Position numbers and translations under genes: made by a program
Notes under the pieces: generated by a model
The model's database searches: none
Seen by the model: only the letters and a program-made list of their open reading frames with translations
Told to the model about the DNA's origin: nothing
Shown: positions 45,102 through 54,557 of the stretch, in pieces
Layout of the letters: each line of letters opens with the position of its first letter
How positions within the stretch are numbered: position 1 is the first letter of the stretch
NCBI RefSeq assembly: GCF_008065155.1
Contig: NZ_CP042819.1
Location: 2,108,001 to 2,172,000 of the forward strand
Reading direction: 5' to 3'
DNA length: 64,000 nucleotides
DNA from: Octadecabacter sp. SW4
GTDB lineage: Bacteria; Pseudomonadota; Alphaproteobacteria; Rhodobacterales; Rhodobacteraceae

Positions 45102-46580
45102 TTAAAGCTTCACGCAAATGTTTGCGCGCTCTGAATAAAACTCGAGCGAGTGCACGCCGCCCTCGCGTCCGATGCCTGACTTTTTGGAGCCACCAAAAGC
45201 CGTGCGAAGATCGCGCAAAAACCAGGAATTTACCCACACAAGGCCCACTTCAATTTTTGGTGCGACGCGGTGTGCGCGAGAAATGTTCTGTGTCCAGATC
45301 GCACTCGCGAGGCCATAATCGTTGTCGTTAGCCATTGCGATCACCTCATCCTCTGAATCGAACGGAGTGATATGGCAGCACGGGCCGAAAATCTCTTCGC
45401 GAACAACGCGGCTGGTTTCTGGCAAGCCAGTCCAAATCGTCGGTTCTACGAAATGGCCGCCATCACGCGCATCATCAAACGTTGGCACGTCGCCCCCTGT
45501 CACAACGATTGCATTTTCCTGCTTGGCCAGCTCGAAATAGGACAGCACCTTCTTGCGGTGTTCCGCAGAAATCAGCGGCCCCATATTCACACCCGAATGG
45601 TCCGGTCCGCCCAGAACCATGGCTTCCGCGCCATCTTTAAGCCGGGAAACGAATTCATCAAAGATCGGGCGCTCAACATAGACTCGCTCGGTTCCAAGAC
45701 AAACCTGGCCGCAATTGGCAAATACGGACTGCATCGTGCCTGCGACGGCTTTATCCAGATCGGCATCTGCGAAGACGATCGCCGCGTTTTTGCCACCGAG
45801 CTCCAACGAAATATCACGCAGCCCAACGGCGGCCTGCTTCATGATCGCCTCGCCGGTCGCGGTCTCACCAGTAAACGTGATCCCGTTGACAAGCGGATGT
45901 TGCGTCAGCATTTCACCGGCTGACTCTGGGCCAAACCCGTGGATGACATTGTAGACCCCTTTCGGCACGCCCGCGTCATTCATGACCTGGCCCAAAAGGG
46001 TCGTCGTGTGCGGTGTTTCCTCGGACGGTTTGACAACGACCGTATTGCCCAATGCCAACGCGGGTCCAACTTTCCATGTCATCAACAACAGCGGCAGATT
46101 CCAAGGGCTGATTACCGCGATTACCCCTTTGGGCCGATGCACGCCGTAGTTGATCGCTTTGCCGCTGTCGGGAGTATCGGTCTCGAAGAACTCCGAACCG
46201 AGGTTCTTTATCATATCAGCGAAAGTAGAAAAATTCGCCCCGCCGCGCGGAATATCAACCATCCGCGCAAGACTGGATGGCTTGCCGGTGTCAGCCACTT
46301 CGGCCGCCAGAAACTCTTCAAAGCGATCATTGATGCCTTGCGATACGCGCTGCAGGATGCCCGCCCGTTCTACTACAGCCATACGGCCCCAGGGACCATT
46401 CAGCGCAGCCTTTGCGGCACGAACAGCATGGTCCACATCCTCGCGGCCTGCCTCATGGACATGCGCAATGACCTGACCCGTCGCAGGCGACACCTTATCA
46501 AACATTCGCCCCGAAAGAGCCGACCGATATTCGCCGTCAATAAACAGCATGTGTTCAGTGAGGGTCCCGTTATCCAGCAT
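45102..46580 (-). CDS. dmpC: 2-hydroxymuconic semialdehyde dehydrogenase
   Basis: The 492-residue aldehyde dehydrogenase has [20 protein letters not shown], the NAD-site [12 protein letters not shown], the general base in [18 protein letters not shown], and the nucleophile in [17 protein letters not shown]. The C-terminal [20 protein letters not shown] is typical of the DmpC/XylG group. It oxidises 2-hydroxymuconic semialdehyde to 2-hydroxymuconate. It is the first gene of the leftward unit, with a GGAG ribosome site, and two AAACGTTT boxes lie about 90-120 bp upstream. Confidence 0.92.
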   Translation of the reverse strand: MLDNGTLTEHMLFIDGEYRSALSGRMFDKVSPATGQVIAHVHEAGREDVDHAVRAAKAALNGPWGRMAVVERAGILQRVSQGINDRFEEFLAAEVADTGKPSSLARMVDIPRGGANFSTFADMIKNLGSEFFETDTPDSGKAINYGVHRPKGVIAVISPWNLPLLLMTWKVGPALALGNTVVVKPSEETPHTTTLLGQVMNDAGVPKGVYNVIHGFGPESAGEMLTQHPLVNGITFTGETATGEAIMKQAAVGLRDISLELGGKNAAIVFADADLDKAVAGTMQSVFANCGQVCLGTERVYVERPIFDEFVSRLKDGAEAMVLGGPDHSGVNMGPLISAEHRKKVLSYFELAKQENAIVVTGGDVPTFDDARDGGHFVEPTIWTGLPETSRVVREEIFGPCCHITPFDSEDEVIAMANDNDYGLASAIWTQNISRAHRVAPKIEVGLVWVNSWFLRDLRTAFGGSKKSGIGREGGVHSLEFYSERANICVKL

Positions 46581-46667
46581 ATCATCTCCAGAGTTTGATC
46601 AATGCCCGGCACACCGCCGAACCAGCTATTCAGAACGATGCTCAGTTAAAGTCGTTTCGTCAACCTT

Positions 46668-46699
46668 AAAAACGTTTTTGAAACATTAAGAACGTTTTT
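46668..46699. promoter_or_regulatory. Two operator-like boxes upstream of the meta-cleavage operon
   Basis: AAAAACGTTTTT (46668-46679, perfect palindrome) and AAGAACGTTTTT (46688-46699) have centres exactly 20 bp apart. The same core occurs three times upstream of gntR. They are likely sites of the GntR regulator at the head of the operon. Confidence 0.7.
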
Positions 46700-46833
46700 G
46701 CTCTTCGTGGGATTGATTTTCCTTTGTATTGCAAGGCATTCGCGCGATGGCGAAGCAACTTATCACTTTAGATTTTGGTTGGACACGTTCCTGACAGTGG
46801 GACGGATCGTTCCACCATTTCATGACAGATTCG

Positions 46834-47679
46834 TCAGGATGCGCCGGTATACGCCATGTGGGTTTGGATTTTGGGCCACGCCTTGGTGCCGATTCCGCGC
46901 AAATACGCCCGTGTTTCGGCGTCAAAGTCTGCCTTGATTGCCGCCTTCCAGCTGTCCCGACCCTGCAATCGTTCAATCCAACCGGTGACGCGCGGATGTG
47001 TTGCCGCGTAAAGATCGGTCCAGCCGTACTGCAAAAGCGTCTGGAAATATGGTGCAACCACAATATCAGCGAGGCTAAGGTGGTCGCCAATCAACCAATC
47101 GCGATCCTGCAAGTCCCGTTCCATCCGATCAATCGTCTGACAATAAACGCCAACCGCATTCCTGACATCAGGCGCATCAAGCCCTTTGTCAAAAAGTCGT
47201 TTTTGACGCTCTCTGCGTGGGGCTTCGACCACCTGAGCAATCAGCGCAAGCGCTTCATCCCGGTCCATCTCCAAAAGCCGCGGTCGCATCGCCAACGGCC
47301 ATTGCAACGCCCCACATGACGGATGCAGGCTGTTATCGACATGTTTCATCCACAGTCGAATTTCAGCCCGAAGATGCGGCGCGTCCGGCCGCAGTGACAC
47401 GTCACCGGAATAGGCTTCGTCAAGATATTCGCAGATCAGTGACGATTCCCGCAGAACATGGTCCCCATCAACAAGAGTCGGCACCACGCCCGCCGGATTG
47501 AGCTTTAGATACCAGGGCTGCAAGTTCTCCTTCCCCGGAAGATCAACATCCCGTGTTTCATAGGGAATTACCTTTTCCGCCAAGACTATGCGCACCTTCT
47601 GGGCACAGGGAGACATCCTGTTGTTGTATAGAGTGATCTTCGGCACATCGCCCACACCCCCTTGTTCGTGATCCGTCAT
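46834..47679 (-). CDS. Glutathione S-transferase-family protein
   Basis: The 281-residue protein has a thioredoxin-like N-terminal domain (ITLYNNRMSPCAQKVRIVLA, LNPAGVVPTLVDGDHVLRES with the glutathione-binding cis-Pro and ES) and a helical C-terminal domain with LIGDHLSLADIVVAPYF. The MSPCAQK motif places a Cys at the catalytic position, as in GSTs that dehalogenate, isomerise or cleave ethers with glutathione. The ATG at 47679 has a GGGGGAC ribosome site. The gene is divergent from gntR and lies between two sets of the same boxes. Its role in the aromatic pathway is unknown. Confidence 0.8.
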   Translation of the reverse strand: MTDHEQGGVGDVPKITLYNNRMSPCAQKVRIVLAEKVIPYETRDVDLPGKENLQPWYLKLNPAGVVPTLVDGDHVLRESSLICEYLDEAYSGDVSLRPDAPHLRAEIRLWMKHVDNSLHPSCGALQWPLAMRPRLLEMDRDEALALIAQVVEAPRRERQKRLFDKGLDAPDVRNAVGVYCQTIDRMERDLQDRDWLIGDHLSLADIVVAPYFQTLLQYGWTDLYAATHPRVTGWIERLQGRDSWKAAIKADFDAETRAYLRGIGTKAWPKIQTHMAYTGAS

Positions 47680-47730
47680 GGTGTCCCCCTCTGAAATTTG
47701 ACCAGTCCCAGCCTGCACAGTGTTCCTGAA

Positions 47731-47780
47731 AAAACGTTTTGTCAATTTTATAAACGCTTTAGGTTTGTATAAACGTTTTA
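47731..47780. promoter_or_regulatory. Three operator-like boxes between the GST and gntR genes
   Basis: AAAACGTTTT (47731-47740), TAAACGCTTTA (47751-47761) and TAAACGTTTTA (47770-47780) are spaced 20 and 19 bp centre to centre. They match the boxes upstream of the meta-cleavage operon and suggest autoregulation plus control of the GST. Confidence 0.7.
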
Positions 47781-47851
47781 TCAGAACTTTATCGTTGGTT
47801 GTCAGTATGATCTGCGCTAAGTATGACAAAATCTCTGAAGTGCAGGGCCCC

Positions 47852-48580
47852 ATGAATATTGAAAATCCAAATCAGACCAAGAAAACGGCCGTTGAAACGG
47901 TGCAGGCACAGCTTAGGGATCAGATCCTCAACTTCGACCTGCCACCCGGAACCCGCCTCCAGGTGGACAAACTACGGCTCAAGTTCGATGTCTCGACAGC
48001 GACAATGCGCGAAGCCCTGTCGCGACTACTCATCGACAACCTTGTCACAACAGAGCGCCAGCGCGGGTTCTGGGTTCGTGATCTGAGCCTCGATGATTTC
48101 CGCAGCATCAGCGAAGCCCGCAAGATCGTCGAAATAGGCGCGCTACGCTCGTCACTCGATCACCGCGACGACAATTGGGAGGGTGATCTATTTGCGGCCT
48201 ATCGCAAATTAAAGCTTGTCGAAGACCGTTTGTTATCCAAGCAAGATCTCAATCTGACGAGCGAATGGCATCTTCGGAATAGACAGTTCCATGATTGTCT
48301 GGTGCAGAACTGCCGAAACCCGTGGCTGATTGATTTCAGACGGCTCCTTCATCAACACAGCGATCGCTATCACCGCCTTGTTCTGAAGGACAATCGCAAA
48401 CACCGTGATGTTAGCCAGGAACACGCCGAAATTTTTGAAAGCGCGATTGATGGCGACATCGAACGTTGCGTTGCGCTGGTTGAAAACCACATCGACACGA
48501 CGGTAGAACTTATTGCCAAACGCTTACCGCAGACTTCTCAAGGGCTCGCAATTCCACTGAGTGCTGAGCGTACGAAGTGA
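47852..48580 (+). CDS. GntR-family (FCD domain) transcriptional regulator
   Basis: The 242-residue protein has a winged helix-turn-helix (LRDQILNFDLPPGTRLQVDK, LKFDVSTATMREALSRLLID, FWVRDLSLDDF). The all-helical C-terminal FCD domain has metal/ligand residues (Glu/Asp near 76-80, His in WHLRNRQFHDCL, ALVENHIDTTVE). The frame is open to 47720, but that extension would overlap the operator boxes; ATG 47852 gives the standard length. It is the only regulator beside the meta-cleavage genes and probably senses a pathway intermediate. Confidence 0.85.
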   Translation: MNIENPNQTKKTAVETVQAQLRDQILNFDLPPGTRLQVDKLRLKFDVSTATMREALSRLLIDNLVTTERQRGFWVRDLSLDDFRSISEARKIVEIGALRSSLDHRDDNWEGDLFAAYRKLKLVEDRLLSKQDLNLTSEWHLRNRQFHDCLVQNCRNPWLIDFRRLLHQHSDRYHRLVLKDNRKHRDVSQEHAEIFESAIDGDIERCVALVENHIDTTVELIAKRLPQTSQGLAIPLSAERTK

Positions 48581-49098
48581 AATCATATGGTGTGCCCTTT
48601 GCGGCCCTACATGAGGCTAAGCAGTTAGTCCTCAGTTTTTGCGAACTTCGCGACCGACCGTCGAAGTTGACGGGTTCAAATCTTGAGCAATCGAAGACGA
48701 CTCACGGTTGATTTGACGGCCTTTCGAGCCCATTGAATCACCGCGTTGCCACCGATCCCACATCTCGGACATTTCTAGGTCCGTATACAACTTTCATGTG
48801 CGATACTTTATATTAGCCACTCCATATTTCCCAAAAGATTAAAGTGTTGCGCATACCCTATGAAAACAGATCGCAGACCGTGAGTTCAACCACCTCCCAA
48901 TTTTGCGTGTTTGGCGAGTGTCCGGTCTGGTAGGCTGCACATCCGCATGACCGAGGGTAGGTGAACGGCAGCAATGGGCAGGGATGTTGAGAGGCATTTA
49001 TCTCTCTTTTCCAGACTGGTCGTTGGTGCAAAACGCAGCATTGGTCATTGTGGGCTCGGAGTTGCCGTTCGCTGCGATGACGTCGAACGGCGGCTATG
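48581..49098. other. Gene-poor spacer left of the IS1182-family element
   Basis: No convincing gene is seen in about 520 bp. A 60-codon plus-strand frame at 48974-49156 runs into the insertion element end and has no recognisable motif, so it is treated as chance or debris. Confidence 0.5.
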
Positions 49099-50640
49099 GG
49101 CCGATTCTGTGGAAAAACAACGTGTTGCTAGCGCAGGAAGTGATGCGTTGAACTGAGCGCGAGTGCCTTTGTGATCAGGCTTTGCGCGTTTGCTGCGGTG
49201 CAGGAAAGATCTTAGCTAGTTTGCGGAGGTTTTGGGCTGTTGCTGCGAGGAGGAATTCGTCGTTTGCGCCGCATGGCCCACGTAATCGCAGCCGTCCCAG
49301 GCCAAGGATGCGCTTGAGGTGGGCGAAGAGCATTTCGACCTTCTTTCGGAGTTTCATAGAGATATCGTACTGGCGGGTTTTGGCGATGTCGCGGGCAACC
49401 TGGCGTGCATCTTCGTGTTCTTCGCGGGTGATTTTGCGCGTATCGGCGTTCGGGCAGCATTTGGACTTAGACGGACAGACCTGACAAACTTCTTTCAAGG
49501 CGCGATAGCGCGCTGTGCCTTTTCCGGTCGGTCCCCGGTTCGGGTCCGAGTAGTTACGCCGGAACTGCTTGAGAGCGTGCCCTTCCGGGCAGACGTATTG
49601 ATCGTTCTCGGCATCCCACTCGAAGTCGGCCCGCGTCCAGGTGCCATCGTTGCGCCCGGACTTGTCAAAGACCGGAATGTGCGGCGCGATCTTGCGTTCG
49701 ACCAGCCAGCCCAACATCGGGCCAGTACCGTAGGCAGTGTCAGCGATTATGCGTTCAGGATGCAGATCAAACTTCGCTTTGACCCGTTTCAGCATGGTCT
49801 TCGTTGATCCAACCTCGGCCTGCCGGATCGATCTGGTGGCTTCAACATCTAAGATCACGCCATGATCCGTATCGATCAGGTAGTTGTCGGAATAGCTAAA
49901 GAATGCCGGCCCTTTGCGTGCTGCGGTCCATTGGCTGGCCGGATCGGAATGCGAGGTGAACTTGGGCTGCACCTCGCTGGCTGCGCCGAACGCAGCCTCG
50001 TCCAGCGTGTCGAGATACTCGCGAATCGCCCTCGGCGCATCGGTCGGATCGATGCTGGCCGCGTCCCAATCTTCCTTCGGTGTCGAGTTCTGTTTGTTCG
50101 CGTTCGCTTCAATCAAGCTGGCATCAATGGCCATGCGCTGCCCGCTGACCAGACCTTCGGTGATGCAGCGGGCCACGGTCGTCTCAAACAGATGCCGAAG
50201 CAACTCGCTCTCACGGAAACGGCCATGGCGGTTCTTCGAGAAGGTGGAGTGGTCGGGAACGCGATCGCTCAAATCCAGACGGCAGAACCAGCGATAGGCG
50301 AGGTTCAGATGCACCTCTTCACACAAACGCCGCTCGGACCGGATTCCAAAGCAATACCCCACCAGCAACATACGGATCAGCAGTTCTGGATCGACAGAAG
50401 GTCTACCAGTATGGCTGTAGAACTCGGCCAGATACTGACGAATGTCGCTCAGATCGAGGAACTGGTCGATTGACCGCAAAAGATGATCTTGGGGAACATG
50501 ATCCTCCAGCGAGAACTGATAGAACAACGCTGCTTGTGCTTCCTGCCTCGGGCCCATCATCGCAAAATCCCCCCTTGCAGGACGAATTGAATCAGCGACT
50601 TACCTCTCGATCAACCCCGAGTTTTTCAACAAAATAGGCC
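49099..50640 (-). mobile_element. IS1182-family insertion sequence
   Basis: The element is about 1.54 kb. Its left end is GGCCGATTCTGTGGAAAAAC (49099). Its right end is the imperfect complement GAGTTTTTCAACAAAATAGG plus CC (to 50640). These ends lie at near-equal distances (about 76 and 80 bp) from the transposase stop and start. I do not see a clear target duplication. Confidence 0.75.
49175..50560 (-). CDS. IS1182-family transposase
   Basis: The 461-residue transposase has the DUF772-type N-terminus (GRPSVDPELLIRMLLVGYCF, LAYRWFCRLDLSDRVPDHST). The DDE nuclease fold shows AIDASLIEANANK (first Asp), IIADTAYGTGPMLGWL (second Asp) and a late KLRKKVEMLFAHLKRILGLG with the Glu. A Cys-rich zinc-finger-like block (CPEGHALK, CQVCPSKSKCCPN) lies between. 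The frame is intact, so the element may still move. Confidence 0.92.
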   Translation of the reverse strand: MMGPRQEAQAALFYQFSLEDHVPQDHLLRSIDQFLDLSDIRQYLAEFYSHTGRPSVDPELLIRMLLVGYCFGIRSERRLCEEVHLNLAYRWFCRLDLSDRVPDHSTFSKNRHGRFRESELLRHLFETTVARCITEGLVSGQRMAIDASLIEANANKQNSTPKEDWDAASIDPTDAPRAIREYLDTLDEAAFGAASEVQPKFTSHSDPASQWTAARKGPAFFSYSDNYLIDTDHGVILDVEATRSIRQAEVGSTKTMLKRVKAKFDLHPERIIADTAYGTGPMLGWLVERKIAPHIPVFDKSGRNDGTWTRADFEWDAENDQYVCPEGHALKQFRRNYSDPNRGPTGKGTARYRALKEVCQVCPSKSKCCPNADTRKITREEHEDARQVARDIAKTRQYDISMKLRKKVEMLFAHLKRILGLGRLRLRGPCGANDEFLLAATAQNLRKLAKIFPAPQQTRKA

Positions 50641-50862
50641 GATTTTGTTGAAAAGCTCCATTTTTGACCCAGAGCAGCGAAATTTTTCGCCATACAGATC
50701 AACCAGCTTTCGGCGGCGAGGGCGTCGGCCAAATTGGTCTTTCGCCGCTCATGTGCCAGCTCTCTGCGCCTTGCAAACGATTTCACCTGACTTCTTGGCA
50801 TCATGGGGTTTTGTCGGAAAATTGCGACATCTGAATTTCGGAGTTTTTCAACAAAATCGGCC
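50637..50862. mobile_element. 226-bp IS1182-derived element (MITE-like)
   Basis: The segment begins GGCCGATTTTGTTGAAAA and ends with the complement TTTTTCAACAAAATCGGCC, the same inverted repeat as the adjacent IS1182-family element. It has no intact transposase, only a short minus-strand frame that may be a decayed transposase end. It abuts the IS1182 element, sharing GGCC, and could be mobilised in trans or be a deletion derivative. Confidence 0.6.
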
Positions 50863-50950
50863 GGTGTCTGACGTCAGCGCCCATGGGTCCAAATAGCGTT
50901 ATTTGCTAAGAGAGTGTTTGTTGCTCATCGTAGCCACTGAGGAGTGGACG

Positions 50951-51316
50951 ATGAGAAAGACAACGAAGAGCCCTGGCGAGAAGATCGTCAAAGACATCAA
51001 GCGCGCCACGCGCAAGCATTATTCATCCGAAGAGAAGATCAGGATCGTACTGGATGGGCTGCGTGGCGAGGACAGCATTGCAGAGCTGTGCCGCCGTGAA
51101 GGCATATCGCAAGGCATTTACTACAAGTGGTCCAAGGACTTCATGGAAGCCGGTAAGCGGCGTCTGGCAGGCGACACTGCGCGGGCTGCAAACACCGATG
51201 AGGTCAAAGAACTGCGCCGTGAGGCCAAGGATCTCAAAGAGGTTGTCGCGGAACAGACGCTCGAATTGCGTCTTCTCAAAAAAAGCATGACAGGCGATGG
51301 GGGCGACCACGAATGA
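50951..51316 (+). CDS. IS3-family transposase OrfA
   Basis: The 121-residue protein has the IS3/IS911 helix-turn-helix (RKHYSSEEKIRIVLDGLRGE, ELCRREGISQGIYYKWSKDF) followed by a coiled coil (EVKELRREAKDLKEVVAEQT). It overlaps OrfB by 4 bp (ATGA), so OrfB is expressed by coupling or frameshifting. The ATG at 50951 is preferred; the frame is open to 50903. Confidence 0.9.
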   Translation: MRKTTKSPGEKIVKDIKRATRKHYSSEEKIRIVLDGLRGEDSIAELCRREGISQGIYYKWSKDFMEAGKRRLAGDTARAANTDEVKELRREAKDLKEVVAEQTLELRLLKKSMTGDGGDHE

Positions 51317-52293
51317 GGTATCCTGCATCAGAGAAGCTGGAGATCATTCGTTTGGTTGAGGGCAGCCATCTGTCGGCGCGTCTGACACTGGCCAAGCTGG
51401 GTATCCCACGCACGACGTTCTACCGTTGGTACGATCGGTACCTGCAGCGCGGTGAGGCCGGATTGCAGGATCAATCCCCCAAGCCCAAGCACGTTTGGAA
51501 CCGCGTGCCTGACGAGGTGAAGCGCAAGGTTGTCGACTTCGCCTTGCAGGAAACGGAACTGTCACCGCGCGAGTTGGCGGTGACGTTCACGGATCAGGAG
51601 CGCTATTTTGTCTCAGAATCCACAGTGTATCGGGTGCTAAAGGCGCATGATCTAATCACTAGCCCGGCCTTCATCGTCATCAAGGCAGCCAGCGAGTTCA
51701 AAGACAAAACAACTGCGATCAACCAGCTTTGGCAAACAGACTTCACCTACATCAAGGTTCTGGGATGGGGTTGGTTCTATCTCAGCACTGTCCTCGACGA
51801 CTACAGCCGCTACATCGTCTCCTGGAAGCTCTGCACCAACATGCGGGCTGAAGACGTTACCGATACGCTTGACCTCGCATTGCAAGCATCCGGCTGCGAC
51901 CAAGTTCACGTCGTTCACAAGCCACGTCTGCTCAGCGACAACGGATCGAGTTACGTCTCTGGAGATCTGGCGGAATGGTTGCAGGACAAAGGCATGAAGC
52001 ATTCTCGCGGCGCGCCATACCATCCGCAAACCCAAGGCAAGATCGAGCGTTGGCATCAGACTTTAAAGAACCGCATCCTGCTGGAAAACTACTTCCTGCC
52101 GGGTGATCTTGAAGCTCAAATCGAAGCCTTCGTCGACCACTACAATCATCAGCGGTATCACGAGAGCATCAACAACGTCACACCCGCCGACGTCTACTTT
52201 GGCCGTGACAAAGCCATTCTAAAACAAAGGGAAAGGATCAAACGAAAGACACTCGAAGCGCGGCGCTTGCATCACCGACAGCACGCCGCATAA
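51313..52293 (+). CDS. IS3-family transposase OrfB (DDE integrase)
   Basis: The 326-residue protein has an additional N-terminal helix-turn-helix (LAKLGIPRTTFYRWYDRYLQ). It then has the rve integrase core with the DDE triad: WQTDFTYIKV (Asp), LLSDNGSSYVS (Asp) and GKIERWHQTLKNR (Glu). It is intact. Confidence 0.92.
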   Translation: MRYPASEKLEIIRLVEGSHLSARLTLAKLGIPRTTFYRWYDRYLQRGEAGLQDQSPKPKHVWNRVPDEVKRKVVDFALQETELSPRELAVTFTDQERYFVSESTVYRVLKAHDLITSPAFIVIKAASEFKDKTTAINQLWQTDFTYIKVLGWGWFYLSTVLDDYSRYIVSWKLCTNMRAEDVTDTLDLALQASGCDQVHVVHKPRLLSDNGSSYVSGDLAEWLQDKGMKHSRGAPYHPQTQGKIERWHQTLKNRILLENYFLPGDLEAQIEAFVDHYNHQRYHESINNVTPADVYFGRDKAILKQRERIKRKTLEARRLHHRQHAA

Positions 52294-52348
52294 TGAAACC
52301 AACCAGATGAGCCAAACTCTCACTTAGTTTAAGCTGCCATTGGTTCCA

Positions 52349-54557
52349 AAAACCCTGACGACGGACAGTGTGGCTGGCCAAGTGGATACGGGAAAACGTG
52401 AAAGACGCCCGCGTGCTGGTGATCACCGACCGCACCGAGTTGGACGAGCAGATCGAGAAGGTTTTCAAGGGCGTCAATGAGGACATCCAGCGCAGCAAGA
52501 GCGGCGCAGAGCTGATCGCGGAGCTGAACGCTGAGGCGCCGTGGCTGCTGTGTTCGCTGATCCACAAGTTTGGCGGCAAGGAAGAGGCCGACGGTGATGT
52601 CAGCGGCTACATCGAAGACGTGCGACAGGCGCTGCCCAAGGATTTTCGTGCCAAGGGTGATCTTTACGTCTTTGTCGATGAATGCCACCGCTCGCAAAGC
52701 GGGGACTTGCACAAGGCCATGAAGGTAATCCTGCCGAATGCGATGTTCATCGGCTTTACCGGAACGCCGCTTTTGAAGGAAGACAAGCAGACCAGCCTCG
52801 AAGTGTTTGGCCCCTATATCCACACCTACAAGTTCAACGAAGCTGTCGCCGACGGTGTCGTGCTCGACCTGCGCTATGAGGCGCGGGATGTCGATCAGAA
52901 CATCACATCGCAGGACAAGATCGACAAATGGTTCGAGGTGAAGACGAAGGGGTTGAACGATCTGGCCAAGGCGCAGCTGAAGGCCCGTTGGGGAACCATG
53001 CAGAAAGTGCTGTCCAGCCAGTCGCGCCTTGAGAAGATCGTTGGCGATATCCTGATGGACATGGAATTGAAAGACCGGCTCAAAAGCGGCCACGGAAACG
53101 CGATGCTGGTGTCGTCGAGTATCTATCAGGCGTGCAAGTTCTATGAGTTGTTTGACAAGACCGATCTGGCAGGCAAATGCGCAATCGTCACGTCATACAA
53201 GCCGACAGCGAGCGATATCAAAGGCGAAGAAAGCGGTGAGGGCCTGACCGAACGGTTGCGGCAATACGACATTTACACAAAGATGTTGGGCGGTATGGAG
53301 GCCGAGGCCTTCGAGAAGCAGGCCAAGAAGAAGTTTATCGACGCGCCCGCGCAGATGAAGCTGCTGATCGTTGTGGACAAGCTTCTGACGGGGTTCGATG
53401 CACCGTCCGCCACATACCTCTATATTGACAAGAAGATGCAGGATCACGGCCTGTTCCAGGCAATCTGCCGGGTCAACCGTTTGGACGGTGACGATAAGGA
53501 ATACGGTTACATCATCGACTACAAGGACTTGTTCAAAAGTCTTGAGACCTCGATTAAGGATTACACGACCGAGGCTTTCGATGGGTATGACAAGGAGGAT
53601 GTGGCCGGGCTGCTGACCGATCGGCTGAAGATGGCGCGGGAGCGCCTGGACGATGCGCTGGAAGAAGTAAGGGCGCTTTGCGAGCCAGTCGAGGCGCCTC
53701 GGGATACTCACGCCTATTTGCAGTTCTTTTGTGCCAAGGACACCGCTGACAAAGACGCTTTGAAGAAAAACGAGCCGAAGCGTCTGGCTCTTTATCGGCT
53801 GGCGGCCGCGCTTTTGCGCGCCTACGCCGATATTGCGAATGAGATGACCGATGCTGGATATTCCGACGGTGAAACAACGGCGATCAAGGCGGATGTCGAT
53901 CATTTCGAAAAGGTCCGAAACGAGGTAAAGCTTGCCAGCGGCGACTACATCGACCTCAAGATGTACGAACCTGCGATGCGTCACTTGATCGACACATACA
54001 TCCGTGCCGAGGAAAGCGAAGTCATTTCGAAGTTCGACGATTTGTCGCTGATCCAATTGATCGTTAACCGGGGCGTTGATGCTGTCGACGCATTGCCAAG
54101 TGGCATCCGCAAGAACAAGGAAGCGGTCGCCGAAACCATCGAAAACAACGTCCGTAAATTGATTATCGACGAGACCCCGATCAATCCGAAATACTATGAG
54201 AAAATGTCGGAACTCTTGGATGCGCTGATTGCGCAGCGGAAAACCGATGCAATCGACTATGAGGCATATCTTGCCAAGATCGTCGAACTGACCAAGCAGG
54301 CAAAAAGCCCCGAAACTACGACGTCGTACCCAGCGTCGATCAACTCTGCAGCAAAGCGGGCCTTGTTCGATAACCTTGGTGGAGATGACGAATTAGCTGT
54401 GGCAGTCGACGCTGCCATTCGCGCCACAAAGAAAGACGCGTGGCGTGGCAACCGCTTCAAGGAAAAAGAAGTGCACAATGCGATCAAAGCCCATATTGCC
54501 GATCCTGCTTTGGTCGATGTGATCTTCGATCTGGTGCGAAATCAACATGAGTACTGA
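52349..54557 (+). pseudogene. hsdR: Type I restriction endonuclease subunit HsdR, N-terminally truncated
   Basis: The open frame from 52368 encodes 729 residues of an HsdR translocase: VWLAKWIRENVKDARVLVIT, DECHRSQ (DEAD-like), GFTGTPL, LLTGFDAPSATYLYIDK and QAICRVNRLDGDDKEYG. The N-terminal nuclease domain and Walker A are missing. The first bases after the IS3 end can be read KTLTT, the residues that follow Gly in a GSGKT Walker A, with a 4-base irregularity before VWLA. The missing 5' part is not found on the other side of the insertion elements, so rearrangement followed insertion. No hsdM or hsdS is in the window. The fragment cannot restrict DNA. Confidence 0.85.

Larger units (their letters stand above)
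50884..52348 (+). mobile_element. IS3-family insertion sequence
   Basis: Terminal segments are imperfect inverted repeats: TGGGTCCAAATAG at the left and the complement of TGGAACCAATGGC at the right, followed inward by similar blocks. The element is about 1.47 kb with two overlapping frames, as usual for IS3. Its right end is joined directly to a truncated hsdR. Exact ends are uncertain by a few bases and no target duplication is obvious. Confidence 0.7.

Noticed and set aside
48974..49156. 60-codon plus-strand frame before the IS1182-family element
   Set aside because: It runs across the inverted repeat of the element and has no motif or conserved look.
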